A stretch of 64,000 bases of DNA, taken from contig CAVTEM010000012.1 in assembly GCA_963733845.1 (NCBI GenBank), forward strand, positions 62,001 to 126,000, read 5' to 3'. Within the stretch, counting starts at the first letter, position 1, and the number at the start of each line of letters is the position of its first letter. Both the position numbers and the translations under genes were made by a program. Positions 16,035 through 24,354 of the stretch are shown here, piece by piece. The notes beneath the pieces were generated by a model. It had not been told where the DNA came from and ran no database searches. It saw only the letters and a program-made list of their open reading frames with translations. This stretch comes from DATFQE01 sp963733845. Its GTDB lineage: Bacteria > Actinomycetota > Thermoleophilia > Gaiellales > Gaiellaceae.

Positions 16035-16412
16035 CTAGAGCGGCTGGCCGAACGCGATGTCGTGCCCGTCCGGGTCCTGGACGCCGAACTCGCGGAAGCC
16101 GTGCGGTGCGTCGTAGATCGTGTAGTCGATGCCGGCGCCGCGCTCCTGCACCTCGGCGTAGATCGCGTCGGCGTCGTCGACGCGGATGTAGGCGTTCCAG
16201 ATGTTGTGGACGATCTTCCAGTTGGGGACGATCCGCTCGGGCTCCCGGCAGAGCGCGAAGAGCAGCGTGGCCTCGTCCCGACGCGCGACCATGAAGTCCG
16301 GCGGGTCGCCGTAGACCTCGCATTCGAAGCCGAGCCGGTCGCGGTAGTACTCGAGCGACCGCTCGAGGTCGGCGATCAGGAGCACCGGCGAGATACCCGT
16401 CAGCGTCGCCAT
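16035..16412 (-). CDS. VOC (glyoxalase/bleomycin-resistance fold) protein
   Basis: A 125-aa single-domain VOC protein: ISPVLLIADLERSLEYYRDR at the start and the paired strand EFGVQDPDGHDIAF at the end. VOC proteins are metal-dependent enzymes or binding proteins; the substrate is not evident. TAGCAT lies 6 nt before the ATG. It is downstream of the LD-carboxypeptidase gene. Confidence 0.85.
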   Translation of the reverse strand: MATLTGISPVLLIADLERSLEYYRDRLGFECEVYGDPPDFMVARRDEATLLFALCREPERIVPNWKIVHNIWNAYIRVDDADAIYAEVQERGAGIDYTIYDAPHGFREFGVQDPDGHDIAFGQPL

Positions 16413-16418
16413 GCCGTG

Positions 16419-16424
16419 ATGCTA
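16419..16424 (-). promoter_or_regulatory. Probable -10 box of the VOC gene (leaderless)
   Basis: TAGCAT on the minus strand, 6 nt before the ATG. Confidence 0.35.
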
Positions 16425-17366
16425 CGCGAGCGCCGGCTCGTCGATCGTCAGCGTGAGCGCGTCGGCATCGACTGTCCCGGCGACGCCCAGCGGCAGCGTG
16501 GCCATCGTGGCGCCATGGCCGATCGGGAGGCCGTAGAGCACCGGCACGCCGAGGTTGCCGAGCCGCTGCTCGAGGATGTCGTCCACCGTTCGCTCGCGCG
16601 GCCAGTCCGGGCCGATGCCCTCGCCCCACTCCGAATGCGCCAGCTCACCGACGACGATGCCCGCGACGCCCTCCAGCTTCCCGGCTCGCTGGAGGTGGAT
16701 GATGTTCCGCTCGATGAACGTCGGCCCGTAGCCCGAGACCTCGAAGAACAGGAGCGCGCCGTCGGTCCGAACCTCCCAGGGCGTGCCGATCGTCCCGGTG
16801 AGGTCGGGTAGGCAGCCGCCCACGATGCGGCCGCTCGCCCGCCCGCCCGCGATTGCACGAACGTACGGGCCGTCCGGGTCGTACGGCACTGGACCGGTGC
16901 CGTCGCCCTGGAGCACGCCGAGCAGCCGATCGCCGGTCGGCGGCGGCACCGGACGGGCGCCGAGCATCGTGAGGCTCGGCCCGTAGAAGCTGACCAAGCC
17001 GGCTCGTGCGAGGCCGAGGTGGAGGTTCGTGATGTCGGACAGCCCGATGAACGGCTTGTGGTTCGCGGCGACGGCGTCGTAGTCGAGCAGCGGGAGGACC
17101 TCGACGGTGCCGTACCCGCCCCGCATCGTCTGGATGGCCGCGATCTCAGGGTCCGCGAACATCGCCTGGAGATCCGCGGCGCGCAGCTCGGGCGGGCCGG
17201 CGAAGTCGCCGCCTCTCTCCCGCGTCGAAGCGCCGAGTTGAACCCGGTAGCCCTTCGATTCCCACCACTCGACGCCGCGCTCGACGTCCGCACGTGTTTC
17301 GGCCGGGGTCGCCAGGGTGACGACGCCAACTGTCGCGCCCGGCGCGATTCGTCCTGGCAGCGCCAT
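16422..17366 (-). CDS. S66 family LD-carboxypeptidase
   Basis: A serine peptidase of the S66 family, which trims the terminal D-Ala from cytoplasmic murein tetrapeptides during recycling. The 314 aa contain RGGYGTVEVLPLLDY and the nucleophile region GLSDITNLHLGL. The Glu of the triad is probably in LLFFEVSGYGP and the His in LPIGHGATMATLPLG. The N-terminus GATVGVVTLATP is typical of the family. It lies near the LysM transglycosylase, so murein processing is a local theme. Confidence 0.85.
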   Translation of the reverse strand: MALPGRIAPGATVGVVTLATPAETRADVERGVEWWESKGYRVQLGASTRERGGDFAGPPELRAADLQAMFADPEIAAIQTMRGGYGTVEVLPLLDYDAVAANHKPFIGLSDITNLHLGLARAGLVSFYGPSLTMLGARPVPPPTGDRLLGVLQGDGTGPVPYDPDGPYVRAIAGGRASGRIVGGCLPDLTGTIGTPWEVRTDGALLFFEVSGYGPTFIERNIIHLQRAGKLEGVAGIVVGELAHSEWGEGIGPDWPRERTVDDILEQRLGNLGVPVLYGLPIGHGATMATLPLGVAGTVDADALTLTIDEPALA

Positions 17367-17378
17367 TGCCTGCGGAGC

Positions 17379-19352
17379 CTACGCAGCCGGCTGCCGGTCG
17401 GCGAAGAAGCGCTCGACCTCGTCGTCGAGCGGCCCCGACCGGGTGACGAGCGCACCCGCCGCCTCGCGCGCTCGCTCGATCAGGTCTCGGTCCGCGCGCA
17501 GCCGTGTGAAGCGCAGGTCCGAGAGCCCCGCCTGCCGCGTGCCGAGCAGCTGCCCCTCGCCGCGGATGTCGAGGTCGACCTCGGCGAGCTCGAAGCCGTC
17601 GGTCGTCCGCACCATCGCCTCGAGCCGCTCGCGCGCGGAGTCCGTCAGCTCTTCGCCGGGCCGGGAGACGAGCAGGCAGTAGGACTGCTCGGCCCCGCGA
17701 CCCACCCTGCCGCGCAGCTGGTGTAGCTGGGCGAGCCCGAACCGGTCGGCCTCCTGGACGATCATGATCGTCGCGTTCGGGACGTCGACGCCGACCTCGA
17801 TCACCGTCGTGGCCACGAGGACGTCCAGCTCGCGCGCCTTGAACCGCGCCATCAGGTCGCGCCGATCGGCGGGCCGCAGCCGCCCGTGCAGGAGCCCGAC
17901 GCGGTAGCCGCGCAGCTCGCCGTTCCGCAGCCGCTCGGCCTCGCGCTCGGCCGCGCGGGCCAGCGAGGTCTCCGACTCCTCGATCAACGGGCAGACGACG
18001 TAGGCCTGGCGGCCGTCGTCGAGATGCTTGCGCAACCGCTTGTACGCATCGCTCGAGCGCTCCTCGGTCACCCACGCGGTCACGATCGGCTTTCGGTTCG
18101 CCGGCGGCTCTGCGATCTCGCTGACGGAGAGGTCGCCGTAGACGGTCAGTGCGAGCGTGCGCGGGATCGGGGTCGCGGTCATATGGAGGACGTGCGGGCT
18201 CCGGCCGCCGGTGATGGCGCGCCGCTGCTCGACCCCGAAGCGGTGCTGCTCGTCGACGACGGCCACCGCGAGGTCGGACAGGTCGACGTCCTCCTGAATC
18301 AGGGCGTGCGTGCCCACGAGGATGCGGGCGTCGAGCGAGGCGCGCCGCTCACGCGCCGGCACGGAGCTCGTCAGCAGCCCGACCGGGACGCCGAGCTCGC
18401 GGCAGAGCGGCTCGACCGTGAGGAAGTGCTGCTCGGCGAGCGTCTCGGTCGGCGCCATCAGCGCGCCGCGGAAGCCCGCCTCGGCCGCGCGGAGGAGCGC
18501 GTAGAGCGCGACCACTGTCTTGCCCGAGCCCACATCCCCCTGCAGCAGCCGCTCCATCGGCGTCGAGCGCGAGAGGTCGGCGTCGAGCTCGGCGATCGCG
18601 CGCTCCTGGCCGTCCGTGAGCGTGAACGGCAGCAGCGAGCGGTAGCGGGCCGCCAGCTCGCCCGGCTCGCCCAGCGCCGGCGCCACCTCCGTCTCGCGCC
18701 CGACCCGGCGGCGAGCCAGGCCGAGCTGGAACACGAGCAGCTCGTCGAAGGCGAGCCGTCGCCGCGCCTCTTCCGCGTCGGCGAGCGAGAGCGGCTGGTG
18801 GAGCGCGCGCAGCGCGTCGGTGCGCGTCGGCAACCGCTCGTCCACGCGCACGCTCACGGGCAGCGGGTCCCACTGCTCGCCGGCGAGGTCGAGCGCGGCC
18901 GCGACCAGCTCGCGGATGCGTTTCGGCGTCAGGTCCTCGGTCGCCGGGTAGACGGGTGCGAAGTCGGCCGTCGCGCCGCCCCCGTTCAGGTCGTACGACT
19001 TGACCGTGAACCCGTAGCGCCCGAGCGACCCGCGCAGCCGCACGCGCGTGCCGGGCTGCAGCTTCTCCGCGAGCCAGGCCTGGTTGAACCAGGTGGCCTT
19101 CAGCTCGCCGGTGCCGTCCGAGACGCGCGCCTCCACAAGCGCGAGCCGCCGTCTCGGCCGGCGCACGTTGACGCTCCGCACCTCGCCGGAGATCGCCACC
19201 TCCTCCTCTGCGAGCACGTCGGCGATCGGCCGCTCCGGGACCGGCTCCTCGTAGCGGTGCGGCCGGTGCTCGAGCAGGTCGCGGACCGTGCGCAGCCCTA
19301 GCCGTGAGAGCTTGCGCGCGAGCGACGGCCCGACCCGGGGCAGCGACTCCAC
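17379..19352 (-). CDS. recG: ATP-dependent DNA helicase RecG
   Basis: Branch-migration helicase for replication-fork repair. The 657 aa have an N-terminal HhH-like segment (LPRVGPSLARKLSRLGLRTV), a wedge OB-fold, then helicase motifs: Walker A LQGDVGSGKTVVALYAL, DEQHRFGVEQR, TATPIPRTLAL, and VATTVIEVGVDVPNATIM. The C-terminal TRP-type region RGRVGRGAEQSYCLL is present. GTG start; it is slightly shorter at the N-terminus than typical RecG (about 690). Confidence 0.95.
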   Translation of the reverse strand: MESLPRVGPSLARKLSRLGLRTVRDLLEHRPHRYEEPVPERPIADVLAEEEVAISGEVRSVNVRRPRRRLALVEARVSDGTGELKATWFNQAWLAEKLQPGTRVRLRGSLGRYGFTVKSYDLNGGGATADFAPVYPATEDLTPKRIRELVAAALDLAGEQWDPLPVSVRVDERLPTRTDALRALHQPLSLADAEEARRRLAFDELLVFQLGLARRRVGRETEVAPALGEPGELAARYRSLLPFTLTDGQERAIAELDADLSRSTPMERLLQGDVGSGKTVVALYALLRAAEAGFRGALMAPTETLAEQHFLTVEPLCRELGVPVGLLTSSVPARERRASLDARILVGTHALIQEDVDLSDLAVAVVDEQHRFGVEQRRAITGGRSPHVLHMTATPIPRTLALTVYGDLSVSEIAEPPANRKPIVTAWVTEERSSDAYKRLRKHLDDGRQAYVVCPLIEESETSLARAAEREAERLRNGELRGYRVGLLHGRLRPADRRDLMARFKARELDVLVATTVIEVGVDVPNATIMIVQEADRFGLAQLHQLRGRVGRGAEQSYCLLVSRPGEELTDSARERLEAMVRTTDGFELAEVDLDIRGEGQLLGTRQAGLSDLRFTRLRADRDLIERAREAAGALVTRSGPLDDEVERFFADRQPAA

Positions 19353-19438
19353 CCCACGCTCGAGCAGCTCGGCCTGCGGAGCCGCGCGCGGGCGCGGCCA
19401 CCGCTCCGGTGCCGCCTCCCCCGCGAACCCCCGAGCCC

Positions 19439-20743
19439 CTACGACGCCGCGACCTCCTCCTCGGCCTGCGGCTCTTCCGGCAGAAACTCGACGTCGAGGT
19501 GGTCGATGCGGGCGCCGTCGACATCGACCACGCGGAAGCGGAGGCCGTTCCAGACGACCTCGTCGTCGCGCTCGGGAGCGCGGCCGAGCGCACCGAAGAC
19601 GAACCCGGCGAGCGTGTGGTAGTCCTCCTGCGGGAGCTCGACCATGAACTGCTCGTTGAAGTCGTCGATCGGAAACGTCCCGTCGACGCGCACCGTGCGC
19701 TCGTCGATCCGCATCAGCGACTCGTCCGGGAGGTCGTACTCGTCCTCGATCTCGCCCACGATCTCCTCGAGCAGGTCCTCCAGCGTGACGATCCCCTCGA
19801 CCGATCCGTACTCGTCGACCACGATCGCCATGTGCTGGTTCGTGCGACGGAACTCGGCCAGCAGCGCCGCCAGGTCCTTGGTCTCCGGCACGAAGTAGGG
19901 CGTTCGGAGCAGCTCCTCGACGTGGACGTTGTCGATGCCGCGGTCGTACAGAGCCTTGAAGAGGTCGCGTACGTGCAGGATGCCGACGATCTCGTCGACG
20001 GAGTCACGGTAGGCCGGGTAGCGCGTGTAGGGCGAGTCGACGATCGCGTCCAGGCACTCCTGGGCCGGAAGGTCGACCGAGATCATCACGACCTCGGGCT
20101 TGGGGACCATGACGTCGTGGGCCTCCTTGTCGGCGAAGTCGAAGACCTTGTAGATCAGCTCCTCCTCGACCTGCTCGACGCCGCCCGACTGCCGCCCCTC
20201 GGCGACGATCATCCGGATGTCCTCCTCGGTATGGATGACCACGCCCGAAGGCGACGGGTGGATCCCGAAGAGCTTCGCGATCGCGTGCGCGGAAACCTGG
20301 AGCACCCAGACGATCGGCTTGGCGATGCGCGCGAGCAGCTCGATCGGCGGAGCGAGCCAGACCGCCAGAGCCTCCGCGCGCTGGAGCGCGATCGCCTTGG
20401 GCACCAGCTCGCCGAGCACCACGCTCAGGTAGGTCAGGATCACGAACGCGAGCGCGAAGGCCAGGCCCGCCGCCAGGATCGGGTCGAAGTAGCTCTCGAG
20501 CAGTGGTGTCCCCACGGCGCCCATGGCGATGCCGAACACGGTGATGCCGACCTGGACCGTGCTGATGAAGACCACCGGCTGGTCCATCAGCCGCAAGGCC
20601 GCGCGCGCGCCGCGGTTGCCGCGTTCGGCGCGCTCCCGCAGCCGTGAGCGCCGCGCGCTGACGAGCGCGTACTCGCCCGCCACGAACACGGCATTGCCCA
20701 GCACGAGCAGAAAGATCAGGAGGATCCGGAGGAAATCGCTCAT
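19439..20743 (-). CDS. CNNM/CorC family membrane protein (DUF21-CBS-CorC_HlyC)
   Basis: A 434-aa integral membrane protein. The DUF21 domain occupies about residues 1-160 with around four helices (GNAVFVAGEYALVSARRSRL; LGELVPKAIAL). A CBS pair spans about 205-330 (VMVPKPEVVMI; VDEYGSVEGIVTLEDLLEEI), and a CorC_HlyC domain ends it. CNNM homologues move Mg2+ or Na+/Mg2+ in an ATP-sensitive manner through the CBS pair. A C-terminal acidic tail ends the protein. Confidence 0.92.
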   Translation of the reverse strand: MSDFLRILLIFLLVLGNAVFVAGEYALVSARRSRLRERAERGNRGARAALRLMDQPVVFISTVQVGITVFGIAMGAVGTPLLESYFDPILAAGLAFALAFVILTYLSVVLGELVPKAIALQRAEALAVWLAPPIELLARIAKPIVWVLQVSAHAIAKLFGIHPSPSGVVIHTEEDIRMIVAEGRQSGGVEQVEEELIYKVFDFADKEAHDVMVPKPEVVMISVDLPAQECLDAIVDSPYTRYPAYRDSVDEIVGILHVRDLFKALYDRGIDNVHVEELLRTPYFVPETKDLAALLAEFRRTNQHMAIVVDEYGSVEGIVTLEDLLEEIVGEIEDEYDLPDESLMRIDERTVRVDGTFPIDDFNEQFMVELPQEDYHTLAGFVFGALGRAPERDDEVVWNGLRFRVVDVDGARIDHLDVEFLPEEPQAEEEVAAS

Positions 20744-20767
20744 GCCCCGCTCTCCGGGGCGCGGGGA

Positions 20768-21706
20768 CTAGGCGGGTGGTCGTCGTCCAACGTCGATCTG
20801 AGTATAGGCAACGGTTGGAACGCCTTTGTAGCGGGCGGCTCGGCCGACATGCACGAGCCGCTCGAGATGCGAGAGCGTCTCGGCGACCGCGAAGCGCCGC
20901 TGCGCCGACGGGACGTCCTCGCCGAACAGGTCGAGCGAGAGCTCGTACGCGGTCCGAGGCTCCGGCCCCAGCAGCCGCTCGAGGGTGTCCAGCCGCTCGA
21001 GGTGGTGCTCGACCAGCTCCTTGGCACGGGCGGCCGGATCCTCGACCGGCTCCCCGTGCCCGGGGAGGACGATCGACGGCGCCAGCTCGATCGTGCGCTC
21101 GAGTGACGTCAGGTAGTCGCCGAGCGGGTCGGGCCGCGCGTCCGGGTAGAGCCCGACCGCCGGGCTGATCGTCGGAAGCAGGTGGTCGCCGGCGACGAGA
21201 ACACCGTCGCGCAGGAGAGCGATATGCCCGTCCGCGTGCCCCGGCAGCTCCAGCACCCGCCAGCCTTCGACCTCGTCGCCCTCCCGCAGAAGCTCGGGAC
21301 CGGCCGCGAAGCGGATCAGCGACCGTGCCTCCTCGTCGCGCGCCCGCTCGCGCTCGGCCAGCGGCTCGGGCACCCCGTGCAGCACGAACCAGTCGCGAAT
21401 CCGCTCGGGCCAGTCGTCGCTCCCCCACACGCGCTCGCACTGCGCGTAGTCGAGCGCGCCCTGCGCGACCGGCGCGCCGACGAGAGCAGCCGCGCCGACG
21501 TGGTCCGGGTGCATGTGCGTCACGACGACTCGCCGGATCCTGTCGCCGAGGCCGCGCCAGGCATCTCCGATCCCGGGCAGCCCCAGCCCCGTATCGACCA
21601 GCACGCCGCCGGGCAGCAGGTAGCAGTGGACGTGCTGCGGCCCCAGCGGCAGCGGCAGGGTCAGGCGGACGATGCCCGATGCGAACGTATGTTCTACAAT
21701 GTCCAC
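20768..21706 (-). CDS. Metallo-beta-lactamase fold hydrolase
   Basis: The metal-binding motif THMHPDHVG and a later LPGHADGHIALL and VAGDHLLP place it in the MBL-fold hydrolases (glyoxalase II or RNase Z-like architecture). A C-terminal helical region with a winged-helix look (AVAETLSHLERLVHVGRAAR) is common in the LACTB2-like subgroup, so a thioesterase, lactonase or nuclease role is open. GTG at 21706 is the only reasonable start. It overlaps the 5' end of the divergent radical SAM gene by 18 bp. Confidence 0.8.
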   Translation of the reverse strand: MDIVEHTFASGIVRLTLPLPLGPQHVHCYLLPGGVLVDTGLGLPGIGDAWRGLGDRIRRVVVTHMHPDHVGAAALVGAPVAQGALDYAQCERVWGSDDWPERIRDWFVLHGVPEPLAERERARDEEARSLIRFAAGPELLREGDEVEGWRVLELPGHADGHIALLRDGVLVAGDHLLPTISPAVGLYPDARPDPLGDYLTSLERTIELAPSIVLPGHGEPVEDPAARAKELVEHHLERLDTLERLLGPEPRTAYELSLDLFGEDVPSAQRRFAVAETLSHLERLVHVGRAARYKGVPTVAYTQIDVGRRPPA

Positions 21707-22609
21707 GACGTGGTCGACGTCGAGTATCGCGAGGAGCCGTGTCGCAGCGCGCTCAACCGAGTGCGCGGGATGCCGTTCGACTGGTCGCTCAACCCGTACA
21801 TGGGCTGTGTGCACCAGTGCACGTTCTGCTACGTCCGGGCGTTCGAGCGGCGGGCGGACCGCCCCGCGGACGACCGTTACGGGCGCTCGATCAGGGTCAA
21901 GGTCAACGTGGCCGAGGTGCTGCGGGTCGAGCTCGCCCGCCCGTCCTGGCGGGGCGAAGGCGTCGTCGTCGGCGCCGCAACCGACCCCTACCAGCCGGTG
22001 GAGGGGCGCTACCGACTGACGCGGGCCTGCATCGAGGCCTTCGCCGCCTTCTCCAACCCGTTCTCGCTCATCACCCGCGGACCGATGATCGTTCGTGACG
22101 TCGACGTGCTGGCCGAGGCGGCCCGCCGCGCCGAGGTCTCGGTGATGTTCTCGGTGCCCACGCTCGACCCCGAGGTCTGGCGTACCACCGAGCCCGGGAC
22201 GGCGCCTCCCCGTCAGCGGCTGCGCGCTCTGAGCAAGCTCGTCGACGCCGGGATCAAGGCCGGGGTCGGGATGGCGCCCATCCTGCCCGGGCTCTCCGAC
22301 CGCCCCGAGCAGCTGGAGGAGGTCGTGCGCGCAGCGCGCGAGGCCGGCGCCACCACCATCTGGGCCAACCTGCTCTACCTGCGGCCGGGCACCCGCGAGC
22401 ACTTCCTCGAGGCCCTCGCCCGCGACTGGCCCGACGAGCTGGAGCGCTACGAGCGCCTCTACCGCCGGCGCGCCTACCTCGGGAGCGACCAGACCAAGCC
22501 GGTCAAAGACGCCGTGGGCGAGCTCCGGAGGCGCTACGGGGTTGCGGACAGGCGTCCCGTGCGGCTCGAGCGGACTCCGCGGCAGGAGCAGCTCGCCCTC
22601 GGGATCTGA
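21689..22609 (+). CDS. Radical SAM protein (Rv2578c/SplB-like)
   Basis: 306 aa from ATG 21689. The conserved opening SALNRVRGMPFDWSLNPYMG leads to the iron-sulfur motif CVHQCTFC, a CxxxCxxC cluster site. Later blocks GAATDPYQPVEGRYRLTRAC and PILPGLSDRPEQLEEV fit the uncharacterised Rv2578c family, related to spore photoproduct lyase. The reaction is unknown. It shares its 5' region with the divergent MBL-fold gene, so the two have no separate intergenic promoter. Confidence 0.85.
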   Translation: MFYNVHDVVDVEYREEPCRSALNRVRGMPFDWSLNPYMGCVHQCTFCYVRAFERRADRPADDRYGRSIRVKVNVAEVLRVELARPSWRGEGVVVGAATDPYQPVEGRYRLTRACIEAFAAFSNPFSLITRGPMIVRDVDVLAEAARRAEVSVMFSVPTLDPEVWRTTEPGTAPPRQRLRALSKLVDAGIKAGVGMAPILPGLSDRPEQLEEVVRAAREAGATTIWANLLYLRPGTREHFLEALARDWPDELERYERLYRRRAYLGSDQTKPVKDAVGELRRRYGVADRRPVRLERTPRQEQLALGI

Positions 22610-22618
22610 CCCGGGTTA

Positions 22619-22624
22619 TACGAT
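22619..22624 (+). promoter_or_regulatory. Probable -10 box of the response regulator gene (leaderless)
   Basis: TACGAT (within TTATACGAT) ends 9 nt before the GTG at 22634. Confidence 0.45.
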
Positions 22625-22633
22625 CCCCCGCAC

Positions 22634-23278
22634 GTGCCTGACGGAAACGATTCCGCCGCCGAACGCGAGATCACCTGCCTGATCGTCGACGACCACGAGG
22701 TCGTGCGGGAAGGGCTCCGCCTCTCACTCTCGCGCGCGCCGAACATCCGTGTGATCGGCGAGGCCTCCGACGGCAAGAGCGCCATCGCTCTGGCCGAGAG
22801 GCGGCGGCCCGACGTCGTGATCATGGACGTGCGCATGCCCGAGATGGACGGGCTCGAGGCGACCAAGGTGCTCGGCGAGCGCAATCCGGACATCCCCGTG
22901 CTGATCTTCACCGCGTACAGCGAGCGCAGCCTGCTCTCACGCGGGCTGGACTCGGGGGCCAAGGGCTACATCCTCAAGGAGGCGCCGCACCAGACGCTCG
23001 TCCGGGCGATCGAGAAGGTGTCATCCGGCGAGCTCTATGTCGACCCCGCCCTGATGCCCGCTTTCCTGCCGGGCAAGGGCGACGACATGCTCACCGGCCG
23101 CGAGCGCGAGATCCTGCAGCTGCTCGCGGACGGGATGTCGAACGCGGACGTCGCCGCCAAGCTCTTCATCAGCCAGGAGACGGTGAAGAGCCACGTGCGC
23201 CACATCCTCACGAAGCTCGAGGCGGACACCCGGACGCACGCCGTCGCGATTGCCCTTCGCGAAGCGATCATCGACTAA
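22634..23278 (+). CDS. NarL/LuxR-type response regulator
   Basis: A 214-aa two-domain regulator. The receiver has LIVDDHEVVREGLRL, the phospho-acceptor in VVIMDVRMPEMDG and the switch Lys in GYILKEAP. The LuxR HTH is LTGREREILQLLADGMSNAD then ISQETVKSHVRHILTKL. It lies directly before and overlaps a HisKA_3 histidine kinase gene by 29 bp, so they form a pair. The signal and target genes are unknown. Confidence 0.94.
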   Translation: MPDGNDSAAEREITCLIVDDHEVVREGLRLSLSRAPNIRVIGEASDGKSAIALAERRRPDVVIMDVRMPEMDGLEATKVLGERNPDIPVLIFTAYSERSLLSRGLDSGAKGYILKEAPHQTLVRAIEKVSSGELYVDPALMPAFLPGKGDDMLTGREREILQLLADGMSNADVAAKLFISQETVKSHVRHILTKLEADTRTHAVAIALREAIID

Positions 23279-24107
23279 CGGGGCGCTGCTGGTCGTCGTG
23301 CTGGCCGCCGCGGCCCTCGTCTGCGTGGCCGGGCTCGCGATCGACTCGGAGACGCTCGCTCTGGTCGGCCTGGCCGCCTCGATCGTGGCCGCGGGCGGGC
23401 TCGGCATCTACCTCGTCCTGACCGAGCGGCGCCGGGGCGAGGAGGCGATCGCCGAGGCGAAGGAGCGCGAGTCGGAGCGGGCGCGCATGTCCGATCTCGT
23501 CGTGACCGCCGAGCAGGAGGAGCGCCGCCGGCTCGCGTTGTTCCTGCACGACGGGCCCGTGCAGTCCCTCGCGGGGATCGCGCTGATGCTCGACGCCGTC
23601 GCCGCCGCGGTCGAGGGCGGCCGCAACGAGGAAGCACGCGAGGTGCTCGAACAGGTGTTGGAACGGCAACGGGACACGATCCGCTCGCTGCGCGACCTCT
23701 CGTTCAACCTCGAGCCGGTCGTGCTACGCGACCAGGGCTTCGGGCCGGCGGTGAAGGAGCTCGCCCAGCAGCTCGGTCTCGCCGAGGAGCTGCAGATCAC
23801 GCTCGACGTGGCCGATGCAGAGAAGCTCGCGCAGCGCGCGCAGGTGACGCTCTATCAGATCATCCGCGAGGCCCTTCACAGCGCGATCCGCCGCAAGCCG
23901 TCGCGGATCGACGTCCGGGTCGTCGCCACCGACGGCCAGGTCGTCGCGGTGATCGCCGACAACGGCGCGGGCGAGCGGCGGCGGGCGAGCTACGACTCGC
24001 TGGTCGAGCGGGCGCGCACCCTCGGCGCCGAGCTGAGCGTCGACTCGAGCGAGGACGGCGGGACCTCCGTGCGTGTCGTGCTGCCCGAATACGCGGCCCG
24101 TCGTTAA
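23250..24107 (+). CDS. Sensor histidine kinase, NarL partner (HisKA_3), altered N box
   Basis: A 285-aa membrane kinase. Two N-terminal hydrophobic segments (VVVLAAAALVCVAGLAI and LVGLAASIVAAGGLGIYLVL) precede a short coiled coil and the H box EERRRLALFLHDGPVQSLAG. The ATPase domain shows LYQIIREALHSAIRR where active relatives have EALTNAxKH, so the Mg/ATP-binding Asn is Ser. The G1-like DNGAG is kept. Start TTG 23250 overlaps the regulator gene; a later GTG near 23296 is also possible. It may be impaired or act as a phosphatase. Confidence 0.82.
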   Translation: MPFAKRSSTNGALLVVVLAAAALVCVAGLAIDSETLALVGLAASIVAAGGLGIYLVLTERRRGEEAIAEAKERESERARMSDLVVTAEQEERRRLALFLHDGPVQSLAGIALMLDAVAAAVEGGRNEEAREVLEQVLERQRDTIRSLRDLSFNLEPVVLRDQGFGPAVKELAQQLGLAEELQITLDVADAEKLAQRAQVTLYQIIREALHSAIRRKPSRIDVRVVATDGQVVAVIADNGAGERRRASYDSLVERARTLGAELSVDSSEDGGTSVRVVLPEYAARR

Positions 24108-24110
24108 CAT
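24105..24110 (+). promoter_or_regulatory. Possible -10 box of the 62-aa gene
   Basis: TAACAT ends 10 nt before ATG 24121 and overlaps the kinase stop codon. Weak evidence taken alone. Confidence 0.25.
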
Positions 24111-24120
24111 CGCGGCCGCG

Positions 24121-24309
24121 ATGGCCGACAGTCACGTCCTGTTCATCTCGAAGCCGACCGGCTACGAGCTCCGTCAGGGCGAGGGCGACCCGCCGCCCGT
24201 CGGCGCCGCCCTCGAGATCGAGGAGTCACGCTACTTCGTCTCCAAGATCGGCAGCTCGCCGCTCCCGCAGGACCGGCGACCCTGCGCCTACCTGCAGGGC
24301 TACCGCTAG
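24121..24309 (+). CDS. 62-aa hypothetical protein
   Basis: ATG 24121 gives MADSHVLFISKPTGYELRQG and then a beta-like body with a Pro-rich patch (EGDPPPVGAALEIEESRYFV) ending RRPCAYLQGYR. It has no membrane segment. It may be a small binding or modulator protein; I do not recognise a family. It follows the histidine kinase by 13 nt, so it may be co-expressed with the two-component pair. It ends next to a REP-like palindrome. Confidence 0.6.
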   Translation: MADSHVLFISKPTGYELRQGEGDPPPVGAALEIEESRYFVSKIGSSPLPQDRRPCAYLQGYR

Positions 24310-24325
24310 ACACGTCCGCTCGGGG

Positions 24326-24352
24326 CATGTCCGGGGTCAGACCCTGGACATG
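24326..24352. repeat. REP-like palindrome between convergent genes
   Basis: CATGTCC and GGACATG arms enclose GGGTC-A-GACCC, making a 27-bp near-perfect palindrome in the 45-bp gap between two convergent stops. It can fold as a stem-loop on either strand and could serve as a bidirectional terminator. Only one copy is visible here. Confidence 0.5.
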
Positions 24353-24354
24353 GC

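Noticed and set aside
14884..16629. A 581-aa version of the LysM transglycosylase
   Set aside because: Its N-terminal 200 residues are antisense-like shadow over the VOC gene; the signal peptide at GTG 15990 gives a normal secreted protein.
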